A stretch of DNA of 64,000 nt from Nipponacmea schrenckii (Eukaryota; Mollusca; Gastropoda; Lottiidae), in the NCBI GenBank assembly GCA_030562195.1, contig CM060199.1:32446338-32510337 (forward strand), read 5' to 3'. Made by a program: the position numbers and the translations under genes. Shown here piece by piece: positions 1 to 14,416 of this stretch. The stretch's first letter is position 1. Every line of letters starts with the position of its first letter. Under the pieces are notes generated by a model. That model had not been told where the DNA came from and did not search any database. It saw only the letters and a program-made list of their open reading frames with translations.

Positions 1-29
1 TGATTATTTATATTATTTTCTTACATTGA

Positions 30-350
30 GATTTTTTCCAGCTGGTTCACAAGTGACTGTGATGCAAGTTAAATGAGCTGAGTTGAAAGGGTGTCTAGTC
101 ATTCAGATGAGACAACATTCAGCTGCCTTATTTTACATAGGCTGTAGGCATAAAAAATATTCAACAAAAAGAAGGATTGCTTCCATAAAATAATCTGACA
201 AATGACCAATTCCATTATTTCAACTCAGACCAAACCCAATTGCTCCTCCAGATGTATTACTTGCCTTTCTGAATAATCATGTCTATGGGGCCTACGGACT
301 ACAATCAGGTGTAACATATTAGAACATAAATCTCCATTCATTTCATTTAT
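30..350 (+). repeat. SINE body at the left edge
   Basis: Contains GACTGTGATGCAAGTT and GGGTGTCTAGTCATTCAGAT, matching the body of the 25-kb copy, and a CATTTCATTTATTT tail near 335-350. The piece at 236-290 also resembles 49971-50030. Confidence 0.5.
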
Positions 351-2546
351 TTGACATCCAGAGTAAATTATTTCTGATGCTGACTGATTGCTATAATAAT
401 TTGGGAACAATAATTAGAAATTTAACCCTAGTTTCAATAACTGGAAAAAATAATTGTTTAATTACCTCAGGGTGATACAAAGCTACAAAAAACACTGTCT
501 AATAGACACTAAAAGTGAAATTCAATATTAAAGCTTTAGACTGGATCACTGAGACGGTTTGTTACTAGACGTATAAAAATTGTAATAAAAAACGGCAAAA
601 GTCTATAGAAATAACCATCTAGTTTATGACTTACAAAGCTTGTGGTTTTTTCTCCACTATAGTGGAAGAAAGAGGAAATCAGGCTGATGTAAACAGAAGA
701 AAATTAGAAATTGAAGGGATCAATAACAGACGGCCTGACGATGCAAGTCAATTAGTGAGGTTAGCAGACGTATAGAAAGGTTCTGTTTAGTTATGTCAAT
801 TATTGTCTAATTGAGACATGTACTTGATGTAAACTCTGATTGAACAGACAGGGTCGGTAGATTGGTGATTTATATCCAAGATTAAAAGCAGATTAATTTT
901 CTATGGTTAATAATGACTTGATGACACAGTTACCTCACATTCGTGCTGTTGAAAACATCTTCAGTAATTAACAATAATGTCATCAGCACACTTAGAGAAT
1001 CAGAGTTCAACCTGTTGAAATGAAGACTGGTGGATGTCCTAGAGCTATAATTTTTATAAACTTTTACATGTAGCTTTGCATTAATAATAGATTGGCTGGA
1101 AGTAACAGTTTGAAATATGTGTAATATACCTCCTGAAGTGTAAACTTTTAGAACTTAAACTCTTCTTCAAAACCAGTTCTCATACTCAATAAGGGGATTG
1201 ATTCCGGCCTGCTTTCTGTGTAAAGGTGCAAATGTTGTTAATTATTCAAACTTAATTTACCACCCTCATTGGTCTTATTACATTCAGTAGTGCAGCTTAT
1301 ATTAACTTCATAATTTATTTCATTCAGAACCTATTTATTTATTATTATTCAAGAAAAAGGTGATATGAGAATAGTTTTCCCATAAAAATTACAGGTCTAC
1401 TTCTTCATGCCAAAACCCTGATGACTTATATGGTTATACACAACAACATCTATCCTGGTGTTTCATATATTCTGTAGTTTTTAAAATGATGTTCATTGAT
1501 TAATCGTTCAGGAATAGTTTACACCCATTGTGCAGTTCTATATTTACATAATAATTACAAGCTGTTTGACTTACCATTGACTTTTGGAAATCTTTAATAC
1601 ATAAATACATGCTGACAATAAGTTTTAAATATAAATATGTAGGTTGTACCTGATCAATTTTGGTTTGTAGAAATTCAAAACATCCTGCGTTTGGTATTGA
1701 TTTAAAAAATTACGAATACAAAAATTCTATTTTCACTAAATATTGATTTGAAACACTATGACACATGCTGCTTTTTCAATTGAAATTTGATTTTTTTATA
1801 TTGAATAATCTGTGACCATCAATTAAAATATTTTCACGAAATGAATTGTAAAAAGACATTTCCTGAATGTCCTGGAGCAGCATGAATCTGTCTATAAATA
1901 AATTATATCGCAGTTTTATACATGTAGTTTTATTAAAAATTGTTGAAGCTCTATGAGTGTTAAGAATATTCTTTTATTTTCTTCCTGATGCATTTAAGGA
2001 TGGCTATTTGCAATTGGAGCATGGTATTGTATTATTGGTGTTAAGGTGATGTGAGAATAGTTTTCTCATGAAAAACCACTGGCCAAGGTCAAAGAGCCAG
2101 AACTATATATTTTAAAGTGCTGTTAAATTTAGTTCAGTTAGTAAATTTAAAATAAAGTAGAAAAAATCTGGTGGTACCAACTCATAACAATCATCTGAAA
2201 TTCTCTTCATGGTGTCAAATGAACTATCCATTCTTTCAAGGAAATGTTTGTGGCTTGGAGAATAAAATACTAGATAGCAAACTAAGATTTGTATTGTGTT
2301 TCTGATCTTTAGCACTTGGTTTATGTAATATTAAGAATATTAACCAATCATACATGTCCTATTGAAATAAAAAGCAACCCAGTTAAATAAAGAACATCAT
2401 AGATTCTCATCAAGTGTTGAAAAATCTCTCAGTTTCTGTCGCATTTAATAAAACAGACCACCTCAATCCAGACCTGGTTTCCTGTTCACTCTCTAAGAAA
2501 GAATGTGTCTGTTCATACGACTTTTTGTCAGCGAGTATAATGTTCG

Positions 2547-2680
2547 TGAGTTGACAGACTGGATAATAGAAAAAGACAAATTGATCAACTGACAGGAACT
2601 TGTGAGACAAACTGATACTTTCGCAATAATAAGAACACCTCTAGTTTCGATTGATAAAAGTAATAGTCGTACATTAATAA
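2547..2680 (+). repeat. Dispersed repeat, copy 1
   Basis: TTGACAGACTGGATAAT and AGAACACCTCTAGTTTC with GATAAAAGTAATA recur as TTGACAGACTGGATGAT and AGAACACCTCTACTTTC with GATAAAAGTATTA at 19861-20060. Unclassified. Confidence 0.55.
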
Positions 2681-4245
2681 AATATTATGAATAAATGAAA
2701 ATAAAGGGAATCCATCTTTAACTTCAGGATATTGCTGATCATTGTGTTTTATTCTTTGAAATATAATGTTATTTAAATGTTTATTTTATGTTGTAATTGT
2801 TATTTGTCTCATAATTGTCCTTAAATTTATTACTTCTTTCAGTAGTCCTTTGCTGTTCTTGAACTCATTATTGTAGCATTATCGGTACCTATATAGTGCT
2901 CTATTTCAGCTTCAAATTTCAAAATTTCATTCATTTAGTTTTCATGTGTATCTTCCGAATTAAAATTCAGGTCAGTGCTGAAAACCATAGTTGTTTATTT
3001 ATTGATGTGGATGACAAACATACACGATGATACATAAAACCCATGGGGTAACATTACAACACAAACATATACATGTAGATGAATAAGATGAACCACACAC
3101 CAAAAGTCAAGTCTGTATTCCATGTCTCGGCCCAGTATATTTTCGCTTCCGGTTAGTCATGCGCAAAAATAAATATATCTTATGTCAGCAAGTGCTGTAG
3201 TTTCTTATGTTGAACAGCACAATATGAAATATTGAAATCTTACTTGTGTAAATTCAATAGTACTCAGATGAATATAATATATTATGATGTTTAGTGGTTT
3301 GCTTGATATCACCACAATCTGATATTTACTTTAAATTGTCAATATATAATCACAGTACTTTTTTATTTACCCTCTGTTGGTTACACTTTTAGCTTGTAAT
3401 AAAACTTGGATCATACAAATCATTTCATTGGCTTCAAAGTGTTTAATAATTTCACAGATGATAAAAGTGAAATAGATTTCCATTTTTCTCTGTGGTATTT
3501 GAAATTCAATGAGATTTCCATCTGTTTAAATGGCTTCAGTGTAAAAGATGAAAGTGCTTTCTTTTAAATGCTTGAGTGATCTGAATTTTAAATTTCATTT
3601 TAGATAATGTCTTATGTTGCAATTAATGCCCATTTATTGCCAGTTTGACTAATCTTGAACAAATTTGCTGAATAATAGAAAACTTCAGGATCCAGTTAAT
3701 TGGGCTCCATATGTTTTAGTCAATTGCAGTCAACTTAATTGTGGACCTCATTGCTAAATTTTAGACTAACTAGCTATTTTTTTATTGTTTTTCTTGTAAT
3801 GGTCATGCTCACCCAGCTAAACTGTAACTTCAGAAACCTCAAGAGGTGCAGACTAGACACTCAGCTATCTTACACATAATTCTGGCTGCAATTTGATCGC
3901 TCCTGCTACACTTCGTTATGTTTTTTTCTATCTCTTTTATCCCTTTCTGCCTAATAGGTTGATGAATAGTGTCATTACAGCATGTCAATGTAAAGAAGAA
4001 TACCATTTTGGTTTGTGATATGTTTCTACAGACTGAATTATTGCTTATTTTCATTATAAAAGGGCACTTAATAATCAACAGAGACGTTTGTAATCATCTT
4101 TATTTCAAATCTATATATTCCATATGGTAAATGGACAGCTTTAAATGTTGAGAAATATATCTTTGATAATCAATTAGAGAATAATTTTTTTTTGCATTTC
4201 TTACATAAAAAATGATTGATTCAAATCATTCTTAAGACATTATAA

Positions 4246-4304
4246 TCTTCTTTACTTCATTCCTTCTTCTTTACTTCATTCCTTCTTCTTTACTTCATTC
4301 CTTT
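4246..4304 (+). repeat. Three 19-bp tandem units
   Basis: CTTCTTTACTTCATTCCTT repeated three times, a pyrimidine-rich microsatellite-like tract. Confidence 0.9.
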
Positions 4305-5483
4305 TTCTATTCTTTATTCCTTCATTAACAAATGAAATAAAATGGAATGATGTTTCATTTTCTACTGCACATGACTGGCTAATGCAGACCAATATCCAAA
4401 TATGTAAACCTCTTAAGGGATCTTATACAGCATCATTTAACGAAAAGCTAAAGCACAGGATTGTTAAGTTAAGCAAGTTAATTCTGCAGCCCAAAAGTAA
4501 ATCACACAAAATTTATGTTTTTACAGAAACAACTTGTGCATAAACTTGTGACCAAACATAGACCCTGAGTTAATTTCATGTATTATAATGGTATGATTTG
4601 AAGTATTATATACAATTCCTCAGAAATATGGACTTTAAGTTAAAAAAGTGGTTTCAGTGTTTCTCTTGGAATAAATAAATATCTACAGTTGGTAGTTATC
4701 TTCTTACAGTCAAATGAAATATTGTGTAATGTCCAACTCTTTTAATGTGATTCCGTGAAGAAATTATATGTATGACAACCTTAACCCAAACGACATTAAC
4801 AACGCAAGTTGTGTCTTAGTAACAGAATTTTGTCGACAAAATCTTCGCTACCATTGGATTGTTAATTTGATACAAGGAAATAGAATATTTAGATTTAAGA
4901 CCTACTGATTGAGGCTAGATAGATATTGGTCTTTGACTAATTTAAAACTAATTGTTCAAGTCTAGTATTGGTCTGCTATATATCTTTAATTGACTGAATG
5001 GTTTGTCTAGTTTATTTCTCTCTTTTTTACACAGTAGACGAAAACAAATTAGTACTGACGTGACATATATTTAACTGTGGTCTACTTTCATTTTCCTCTA
5101 TCCTGGATTTAGCGCTAACAAGATGAATTGATCCTATTGTCTGACTATTTGTCATACAAATTGAGACTTTGGCGACTTTAAACTCATCTTAATAAAGTAT
5201 CTTGTCATTCACTCCCTTCAAATGCAATTTACATATCAATAGTGGTCTGGATATTTTTTTAATACCATACATTTGTCTGAAACTTTATCTAAGATTACAG
5301 AAGCTTGGCGACTCTGGGTTATAATTATAGTGAATACTTAGGACACATATAAATGTGGTAATGTGACTTGTTTAAGGGTACACGACTTCTGCAATCGAAA
5401 CAACATGGCAGCCCATGACAACCAAGTCATCCATATAACAAAGCATTGATGTAATTAAATTTCAGCACTATGTATGACAGAAA

Positions 5484-6080
5484 AGTAAAAAGGCAGCTTG
5501 CTACACCCACTTGCAGCATTGAATTTGAATAATAAATCGGGCAATAATGTTCATTGAAAATTGCTATCAATGCCGATGCTCACACTTGGATTCATAAAAA
5601 TCCATTGAAAATTGTAGGTTCTATTTCTCCCACAATAAAATTGTGACGCGATTTTACAAAGTCAACGGAAAAAATTTAAAAACTGTTGATGGAATAACTG
5701 TAAAATTCAAACATCTTATCAATTCCAATACTCATACCAAGTTTCATCAAAATCCTTTAAAAATTTTAGCTTCTTTTGCACCCAAAATATAAATTTGATA
5801 TGATTTTACTAAGGCAAGGGAAATAACTCAAAAACTGTTCATTTGAATCATCAAACTTGACCACCGTCTTGTCAATTCCAATACTCACACCAAGTTTTAT
5901 CAAAGTCCATTGAAAATTGTAGCTACTATTGCACCTACGATATAAATTTGATGCGATTTTACTTTTTTTGTCAAGGGCAATAACTCAAAAAACCTTCATT
6001 TAAATCGTCCAATTCAAACTTGACCACCGTCTTGTCAATTCCAATACTCAAAAGAAGTTTTATTAAAGAAATTTAAAGAC
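5484..6080 (-). mobile_element. Pearl-like element fragment, minus orientation
   Basis: Begins GCAGCTTGCTACACCCACTT and GCAGCATTGAATTTGAAT, the inverse of the 46.4-kb end, then diverged tandem units with TTGTCAATTCCAATACTC and AAGTTTCATCAAAATCC. The hairpin end is absent. Confidence 0.6.
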
Positions 6081-9003
6081 AATATTCCAATCTTTACAAA
6101 CTATCTATTTGTATTCTAATGGAGAGAAGAATGTCAATTATCATTTAATCCAGTGACACAGATACTGAACACAACACTTCTTCTATTGACCAACAATCAT
6201 TTTAATGAACCAGTTCTTAGATTTATAAGAAATCAGTGAAAATAATATCTTTATATCATAGTTATCACTTAATTAACTTGATTTTGATATCAATTAGATA
6301 ATAAAAACTTGATTAATTTATGATTATAGTTATCAAAATTTGTATCTGTATTATTCTTTTGGTAATATTTTATTAAAGGCAATAAGATTCAAATCTCCAA
6401 TATAAAATCAAATGATTACAGAGAGAACTAATTATTTCTCTTTCTTCTTCTCTAGGATGGAACAATCAATTATTGATATGTTTTTATGATTATCAATATA
6501 ATAGATATCTTGTATAACAGTAAAATCAGCTTTAAGATCTGAGTGTTTCCACATTAAAGAATTTACAAAATAATCACCAGAACCACTTCAATTTTAACAT
6601 GGGCTCAAAAACTTTTTCTCTAATTCCAAATCCAACAGCTGGTCTGTCAACTATCATTTGGATTTTCAATAGATTCTTGAAGCCATTTCAGATCATTTGA
6701 AAGTTATGTATTGTTAGTTAATGGTATCTTAATTTCTACAAGGGATAATTCAAGATATTGTGTCACGAATTTTTGCCCCACATTTTAAATTATGTCAAAA
6801 ATGCCAGAACTCATTACATTCAGAAAATAATATCTTGTGTTTAATATCATTGCACCATAGTGGTAAGTTTCTTATGTTAAGTATATTAAAGTTGTATGTT
6901 TTCTGCAGAAAAAACCCCTAATCTAGTTCTAGTTGTCTAAGAAAAAAAATCTTAAAAACTTTGGCATGCAGATTAAATTTTTGTTCAAAACCAAAATCTG
7001 GTTCCAGCCAATTTTAGAATTAACCATTACTTGTTGCATAAAAAGCACTTAAAGGGATACAGTTATATAATTTTCCTCTTCACTCTCTGAAGGACCCTCT
7101 GCTATCTGTTCTAATTTTTAGAACCGTAACCTGACACATGGTGCTCCTGTAATTAAATAAACTGTAATTAAGTATAATAATATTATTCTAAGTGTCTTGA
7201 TGGTAATATTTGATATGGGAAGTATAAGTTATAACAACTGACTTTCTGGATATGTAAATTGATACAAACTAGAATTTAGGTTTTCATTCGTAATGTACTG
7301 GATACTCAAATAAATTTTTACCAAAAAAGTCCATGTCTAGAAAATGCATTTATTGCATTAAAAAGATAAGAATGATCCGTTAAGCTTTGCAGATATTTTC
7401 CAAATGTACAACTTTATAAATTCATTATGAAATCCCATTCAGATTTGATCCTACATCTTTTTTGGAAATCATAAAGTATGAAATGAAATACAGCTCAAAA
7501 TGAAAACAATTCTTAAAATAAGACAGCAATTGACAAAATTTGATAATAAAATTATTACTTCAGTAGTTTGTGATCACAATTTCTTTATTCTACTACTTAT
7601 TCGAAATTTATAAAAAAAAATAGATTGTTTGAATTGAAACCTTGCTTAATTTAAAGAAGGAGTAGTATATCTATAACAGTATTTGTTATTCTAGTCTTTC
7701 GGTTTGGTAATTGGATTTAAATCAAAGTTCATGTCAGACTTAAGTCCCATTGGTATAATCTAGCACACAAATAAAGGTACTGAAATTTGAGAAATCAGTC
7801 TGGTTATTCAAATTCCCCTCTGTAGGATAGGATTGTTTGATTGAAAGATTCCGAAGATATTGTTTCTTTTGTTCAGAAGATCAGAATATTAGAGACTTAG
7901 AATTATGATAGAAAGTTTCTGATTATAACAAACATATATATAAATGTGATATGACAGGTTTGATATTGGATTAAAATATGGCGTGGACAAACAATCTCTT
8001 ATCAGTCTTTCACCAATCTCATTGATGCCATCATTCATTCAGACAGCTTTAGCATGTGATTTTTCTGAGCCTACTGATTAATGACAGTAATAATTGGCTA
8101 TTGGAGAAACATAACGCCAGATATTCCATGATAAGCACAATTTAACTCCTGTGTTAAGGGACCAATATAATAACCATCATGGTATTGGAACAAGTGAGAT
8201 ATTGGCAATGAATTATAGAAATATTGCTTGTAAAGTGGGTCCAAGTGATGATGTGAGTTTGAATAAGCCAGCTGGTTACTTGTGTAATTGTTTATAATGT
8301 ATGACATGGGAGCTTATACTTCAAAATACCTAGCCTAATCTTTCTCTTGAAAGTACTACATGTATATATATTCTAGAATATACTATAGAAGTTTGGTCCA
8401 AGTTAGGTTGGGCATTTAAATATATATGACTGGATTTGTTCCTCATGAAAGATGAAGTGTAATTGTTGACTTCCTGCAACTGTTTTCACTGTTAAAACAA
8501 TGTTTACTTATTGAAGAGACATGTTGATGTCTGATATCTAAATATATCATCCTAAAGTAGATTTTTGTCATGTTGTTAGTAACCTGCTTTGATTATAATG
8601 CTTTGTTAATCTTTGGCATGTAACTGAAGCCATTAATGGTAGAAACATTTATATAGAACCATTGTCTTGGGTTATTCATTTGAGGTAATAATAATATAAA
8701 GTTTAAACTTACAGTTCAATCAGGTATGAAGTAGAAGTTTAATTATACAGTTTTTAAATGTCATGGCATTATTCCTGCTGGGTTTCTTCAATTTTCATGG
8801 CAGCTAGCTTTTATCTACTTAAGAAACTATTCATGTACATTGAGCTCAGTAAATCACATAAGTGATCATTATTGGCCTTTTTCACTATGTATTTTTTTTT
8901 ATTGAATGGTATATTTAATCCCTTTGGTATTCATTCCAGTTTTTTTTTTACAGATTATCCCTTAAAAAACTGTGACCTGCTCAAACACAAAGAATTTAAT
9001 TTG

Positions 9004-9535
9004 TTTTGGACATTCAGTTGGACCAATAATCTAAGGCCATGTAGATTGACACAATATTATCTGGACATTCAGATGGACCAATAATCAAAGGCCATGTAGA
9101 TTGACACAATATTATCTGGACATTCAGATGAACCAATAATCTAAGGCCATGTAGATTGACACAAAATCATCTGGACATTCAGATGGACCAATAATCTAAG
9201 GCCATGTAGATTGACACAAAATCATCTGGACATTCAGATGGACCAATAATCTAAGGCCGTGTAGATTGACACAATATCATCTGGACATTCAGATGGACCA
9301 ATAATCTAAGGCCTATGTAGATTGACACAATACCATCTGGACATTCAGATGGACCAATAATCTAAGGCCATGTAGATTGACACAATATCATCTGGACATT
9401 CAGATGGACCAATAATCTAAGGCCATGTAGATTGACACAATATCATCTGGACATTCAGATGGACCAATAATCTAAGGCCATGTAGATTGTCACAATATCA
9501 TCTGGACAGATGGACCAATAATCTAAGGCCATGTA
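9004..9535 (+). repeat. 55-bp minisatellite, about 9.6 copies
   Basis: The unit contains CTGGACATTCAGATGGACC, then AATAATCTAAGGCCATGTAG and ATTGACACAAT. Units differ by single changes, and the last has a short deletion. The open frame at 8872-9084 runs into the array and is not a gene. Confidence 0.95.
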
Positions 9536-10795
9536 GAATATTACAATATAGCAAAAAAGAATAGGCTTCCATATTAGCAAAATTATGATAAAATGATTTT
9601 AATAAAATTTGATGATAAAAAAAATTCATTTTATCAAATGATAAAAATGACAAATTGAATTATTTGTGAGAAAATGTATGAAATTTTACTCCAAATTAAT
9701 TTACTGTTTTATCTGAAACAACAGAATATAATCAGATGGCTTCTCTTAATCGGTCTAGCAATTTTATGTGTTATATAAATGGAAAATTATGAATTAGATG
9801 AGAAAAAATATTGACTACAAAAGATTATTGTCTATGTAAACAGAATTTTAAAAATTCAGACTTTATTTTATTGAAATGTCTTTTCTCAGTATGAACCCTT
9901 TCAAAACCTAACCAACCATTGAAGTATGTGATATACATGGAGTAGCCAGTATCAAGTCAATAAATGATACTGTCCTTCAAATTATACATCTGTATCTAAA
10001 AGTATTTTACATCCAATTCACTTAACATAGTTAATTAACACATGTCAGAATTTCTTATGATAATTAAGAAATTGAAAAAAAATAATTATGTTTTCAGAAA
10101 TGGTGACCAATAGCCCACTTGCTTTTACACATTATCACCCATTGTTCAACACATTAGTGTTGTTAGTCATGAGAAGCTCATTAGTATTTTGAATGCTGTC
10201 ACGTGGAATTAACAATTGGTCCTATTGAGATTCTTATGGACTGTTGACTGTCTTATTTTTTTACTATATTTACTTTATGCAGAGGTTGGGTAATTCTTAC
10301 CTTTGTCGGCACCATTAATATATGCAATATGCAAAATACTCTTGATAAATTATCCCTGAAAATGTTTCTAAAATATATATTTTCATTCATAATCAAACCA
10401 ACTATAAGGATTATAATTATTATAAAGACACAGGTCTCTACATCTCCCATGCATATAACCCCCTCATCACATTATAATTTATTGTTCACTAGATTTAATT
10501 TTACCCTTTAAATTTTTTTTTAAATTTTCTTTGGGGCTTTGCACCTTCTCCTTTATGTTTATGTTATTTATGGCCTCCTTCCTCATTTCCCCCTTTTCTT
10601 TGATGCACAATGTCTTCCTTTATCACCTTGATCCTTTTTTTTGTATTAATTAACATGTAGTCATCTCTTCATACCAATCATATTAAACCACTCTCACAGG
10701 TAATTAGTACCAACCATGATTAACCCTCTTATGCCTTTGTTGTTAATCCCCTTGCCCTATATATTCCCCTTACTCTGGTTTATTTGTATCATTGC

Positions 10796-10835
10796 TTGAT
10801 AAAGACGGAAGTACCTTCATCGAAACGTCGCAAGT
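10796..10835 (+). other. Retroelement 3'-end-like hairpin with CGAAACGTCG
   Basis: TTGATAAAGACGGAAG, TAC, then CTTCATCGAAACGTCG folds into a short stem followed by GAAACG. Similar GATGAAG...GAAACG words occur near the ends of some invertebrate retroelements and recall a hammerhead ribozyme core, but TTGATAA differs from CTGATGA at two positions, so activity is doubtful. A pyrimidine-rich stretch (10510-10790) precedes it. Confidence 0.25.
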
Positions 10836-12979
10836 TAGTTATTATAGTAATTGTTATCCATATAATTGTGTTGAGTTAATTATCACCCAGTTACTAAATG
10901 CCATTGAAAGAAGTAATTAGTTTTTGTGTTTGCCTTTATAATGGCTTAATATTATTAATGAAATAAGTTGAAGACATCGGCTATAGTTTGCTGAAATCTT
11001 TACAGTAGTTTTCTTACACTTAATAAAAAGCTTAAAAAAAACTTATGTTTACAAAAACATTTTAAATGGTTTTGGCATTATAAAATTAATGGATTTTTAA
11101 TTAAGTTAAAAAAGATAAATTAAGAGACATATTCTCTAGATTTTGGTGTATAGTTTTTGAAATATTATAGACCTACACAAAAAACTAGAATGCCCCTTTA
11201 AGTTTTTGTCATTGGGGTATGGGAGGTTTTGAAACTGGGGGTGCGGCAGTCGCCCCCCCTCCCGTATGCCTATGGTTTTTGTGTGTATCACTTGAGCTAG
11301 AAAGAGGCAATAGATTATTAACAATAGATTATACATGTATGAATAAATTGAATGGATAATATAGGAAAATAATGAATATTAATGATTTTTCAGGTCTAAT
11401 TAGAAAGATAATGAGGTCATATTATAAGCAATTTATCAAAGAGATACATGAAGATAAAATAGCCCTAAATTTCTTTCTGATGACCAAAAACTTACAATAA
11501 GCGTAATTAGATATTTGACCTTGAGAATTGAGCCAATTCCAAGATTTATTGAAGAGCTTTTAAAAGGTCTGCCTTCAAGCTGAGTTAGAACCTGATCATC
11601 TAGTACACAATCAGAAGTCAAATACAAACATGGCACTGAGTAAGTTTGTGAGCTGTTTTCTTGCTAACCCAATTTCTTTTGTGTGTCATCTAAATTTTTA
11701 TTAAGCCATATTAGATTATGTTTGCGATTCCTTGTTCCCATGTCACTGCTTAGTGAGTAAATGCCTTATGGTTTGCGCACAATTAAGTAAACAATGCAAT
11801 CTAAAGTAAGGCTTTTAGTCTTATTAAAATCTGTATGCAATATGCTAGGAACTTGATAAGTGGCTGACAATGAAAAAAAAACCCACAAAAATGTCTCAGA
11901 CAAAGCCAGCCCTGTCGTAAGGGTGAGAATAAGGTCCTCTCATTAATCTGTCTAAAAGCTGATAAACTAGAAATGACTTCATCTGGCCTTCATTTCCTGA
12001 GTGTATCATGTATTTGTATATTCTTTGGACAGACACTTGAATCCTGATCAGGAAAACAAGTCATGAATGCTGTAGTCAAGTTCAGTACTGTAGACCTATT
12101 GTATTAGCCAAAAGGTAAACAGTTTTATTATGGTATTTTGGTGTGCCAGCATGATCAGAAATGCCTTTTCCAATGTTACACCTGCTGCACCAGGACTAAT
12201 GTAAGAGCCACAGCTCCAAGTCAGTCCAGATAGTGGGGCTGAACAGAACACTATGTTTAGATGTAAGAAAAAAGATTATAGATTATTTTAAAGTGTCTCT
12301 GAGTGTTTGACAAATATGATTCTTTGTCTTATTAAAAATACAGGCAGCACAAATTATTTTTAATCAAGACTTATAGAAATGACACTGTTAGCTACCAGCA
12401 TATATTATTCTATCTAAACAATACTTAATACATTCAAATATCAAAAGTCAATAGTTTGAGTAAATCTCTTTTATTTTGATAAGTATTTCTAACCTGGAAA
12501 CTTGGCACAGACAGATCTCATTTTGATCAGACTATAAGCTTTATTATGTCTCACTATCAAAATGTTACAAATATCTGCCAGCAATAAGATGAGTAAAACG
12601 TAAAAAAATCTCTCGAAAATCAACAGGTTTCCTGAAAAGATACATGAGGCTATTTTTTTCTGTCTTCTGCCACTAACTATTATGTGTCTGGAGTCGCAAT
12701 TGATGGCTTAAATGAGGCTTACACTTTAATTGGATTTGAACTCTAACGAAAAAGGTTTTATGAGTCAAAACTATATTTCTCTGTACTAATGAAAGAATCC
12801 AGACTATAATGTATTTGATATTTCTCCTTAACAAAGCTGATTTATTTCTCATTTGACCCAACTGTTATGACACACCTAATCCCATTGTATTTTATAGACA
12901 TGAAACGTAATTCCATATACATGAAGAAGGATTTTAAGGGAAACTCCATTAATATGATGTAATTCAAAACAAAATTATT

Positions 12980-13424
12980 ATGAAGTACATTCCTGTCAAG
13001 ACTGGCATAATATCTTGTTCATTAAGGCTGCCATTCCAAATTTGAAGTTGATGTATTTGAAGTATGCTTAAGAGACATCAAGGCTATTTCCTACTTTATC
13101 TTGAACTTAACTTTATTAAGATGAATATGAAGTACATTCCTGTCAAGACTGGCATAATATCTTGTTCATTAAGGCTGCCATTCCAAATTTGAAGTTGATG
13201 TATTTGAAGTATGCTTAAGAGACATCAAGGCTATTTCCTACTTTATCTTGAACTTAACTTAATTAAGATGAATATGAAGTACATTCCTGTCAAGACTGGC
13301 ATAATATCTTGTTCATTAAGGCTGCCATGCCAAATTTGAAGTTGATATATATGAAGTATGCTTAAGAGACATCAAGGCTATTTCCTACTTTATCTTGAAC
13401 TTAACTTAAATAAGATGAATATGA
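12980..13424 (+). repeat. Three 147-bp tandem units
   Basis: Units start at 12980, 13127 and 13274 with ATGAAGTACATTCCTG and are nearly identical; a fourth begins at 13421 and breaks off. The high identity implies recent duplication. Confidence 0.95.
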
Positions 13425-14416
13425 CCATACCTAGGTTTTTTTTCTAGAAAGCAAAAAGCCTATTGCCTTTGAAGTCAGTTATGCGTTTTATTGCTATGCT
13501 TATGATTCACTTCAATTACAAATGACTCTTTTAGAGTAGTCATCTAATAAGCAGTTTATTTAGCCTATATCATACTTATATTTTGGATTTTATTAATTTC
13601 TTTTTGGCCAATTCATCATAAGGCCTCATTTGTTTTAAACATAGTTATGGCCCTTATGTATATTCAAGCCATTATGTTTAAGATTTTACTTACACATGTA
13701 CATGGCACAAATCAGAGGTTGGACAGAAGACCTTTTCATCTCTCCAATGGGCTGAGAACTGCGATGGCTTAGTGAGTTAGATGCCTCGTGAAATTTTAGC
13801 GCATTTGGTAATTTAATAAAAGATGAGTCAAGCATTAGAAAATTCTGACCATCCACCTCGTGAAAGGCCCAGGATGTCAATATTTCTATGGAAGTTCTTA
13901 CAGTATTGATCTGCCCATTTTCAGCCAAGGGTATTAAATAATTTTTAACAGATTATTTAGAATACAACAATAATATTTATATAAAATCAATAAATATTAT
14001 ATATAATTTAATTAGTTTTATGCCTGATTCAATGCTTTTAGCATGATAACACGATTATTCAATAACAGTCACTTAAATTGAAACTTAACATCATAACTTG
14101 GAAGATAAACATAAAGACATGAAAGAGAAAGCTATTAGGAAAACTACAAATTGTGAATTTGTTGATTTCTTGATAATGATGACGGAGAGAAAGTTTAATC
14201 TAAAGTAATATAAAATATTCTGGGCTATAAATTAAGGAATAGAGGAAATAAGTGCCATTTGCATAATAAAATTATAGATGAGATGGGTTAAAGCTATAAC
14301 AAAGAACTCATAAAATGAAGATTACATCATAATGTTTTAAATTTCCCATACCTTCTTGTGAATTATTATTATATTATTATTATTGAGACATTTATATAGC
14401 ACCATTTCTCACAGTA

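Noticed and set aside
8872..9084. Open frame with a possible acceptor at 8952 and DYPLKNCDLLKHKEF
   Set aside because: No donor before the 55-bp minisatellite and only a vague likeness to the transferase N-terminal half.
11399..11500. Open stretch after an acceptor-like tttttcag, with RKIMRSYYKQFI and NFFLMTKN, faintly like the R-x-x-R-x-x-W...F region of GT31
   Set aside because: The conserved Trp is absent, TAA precedes any usable donor, and the resemblance is too short to call the missing N-terminal exon.
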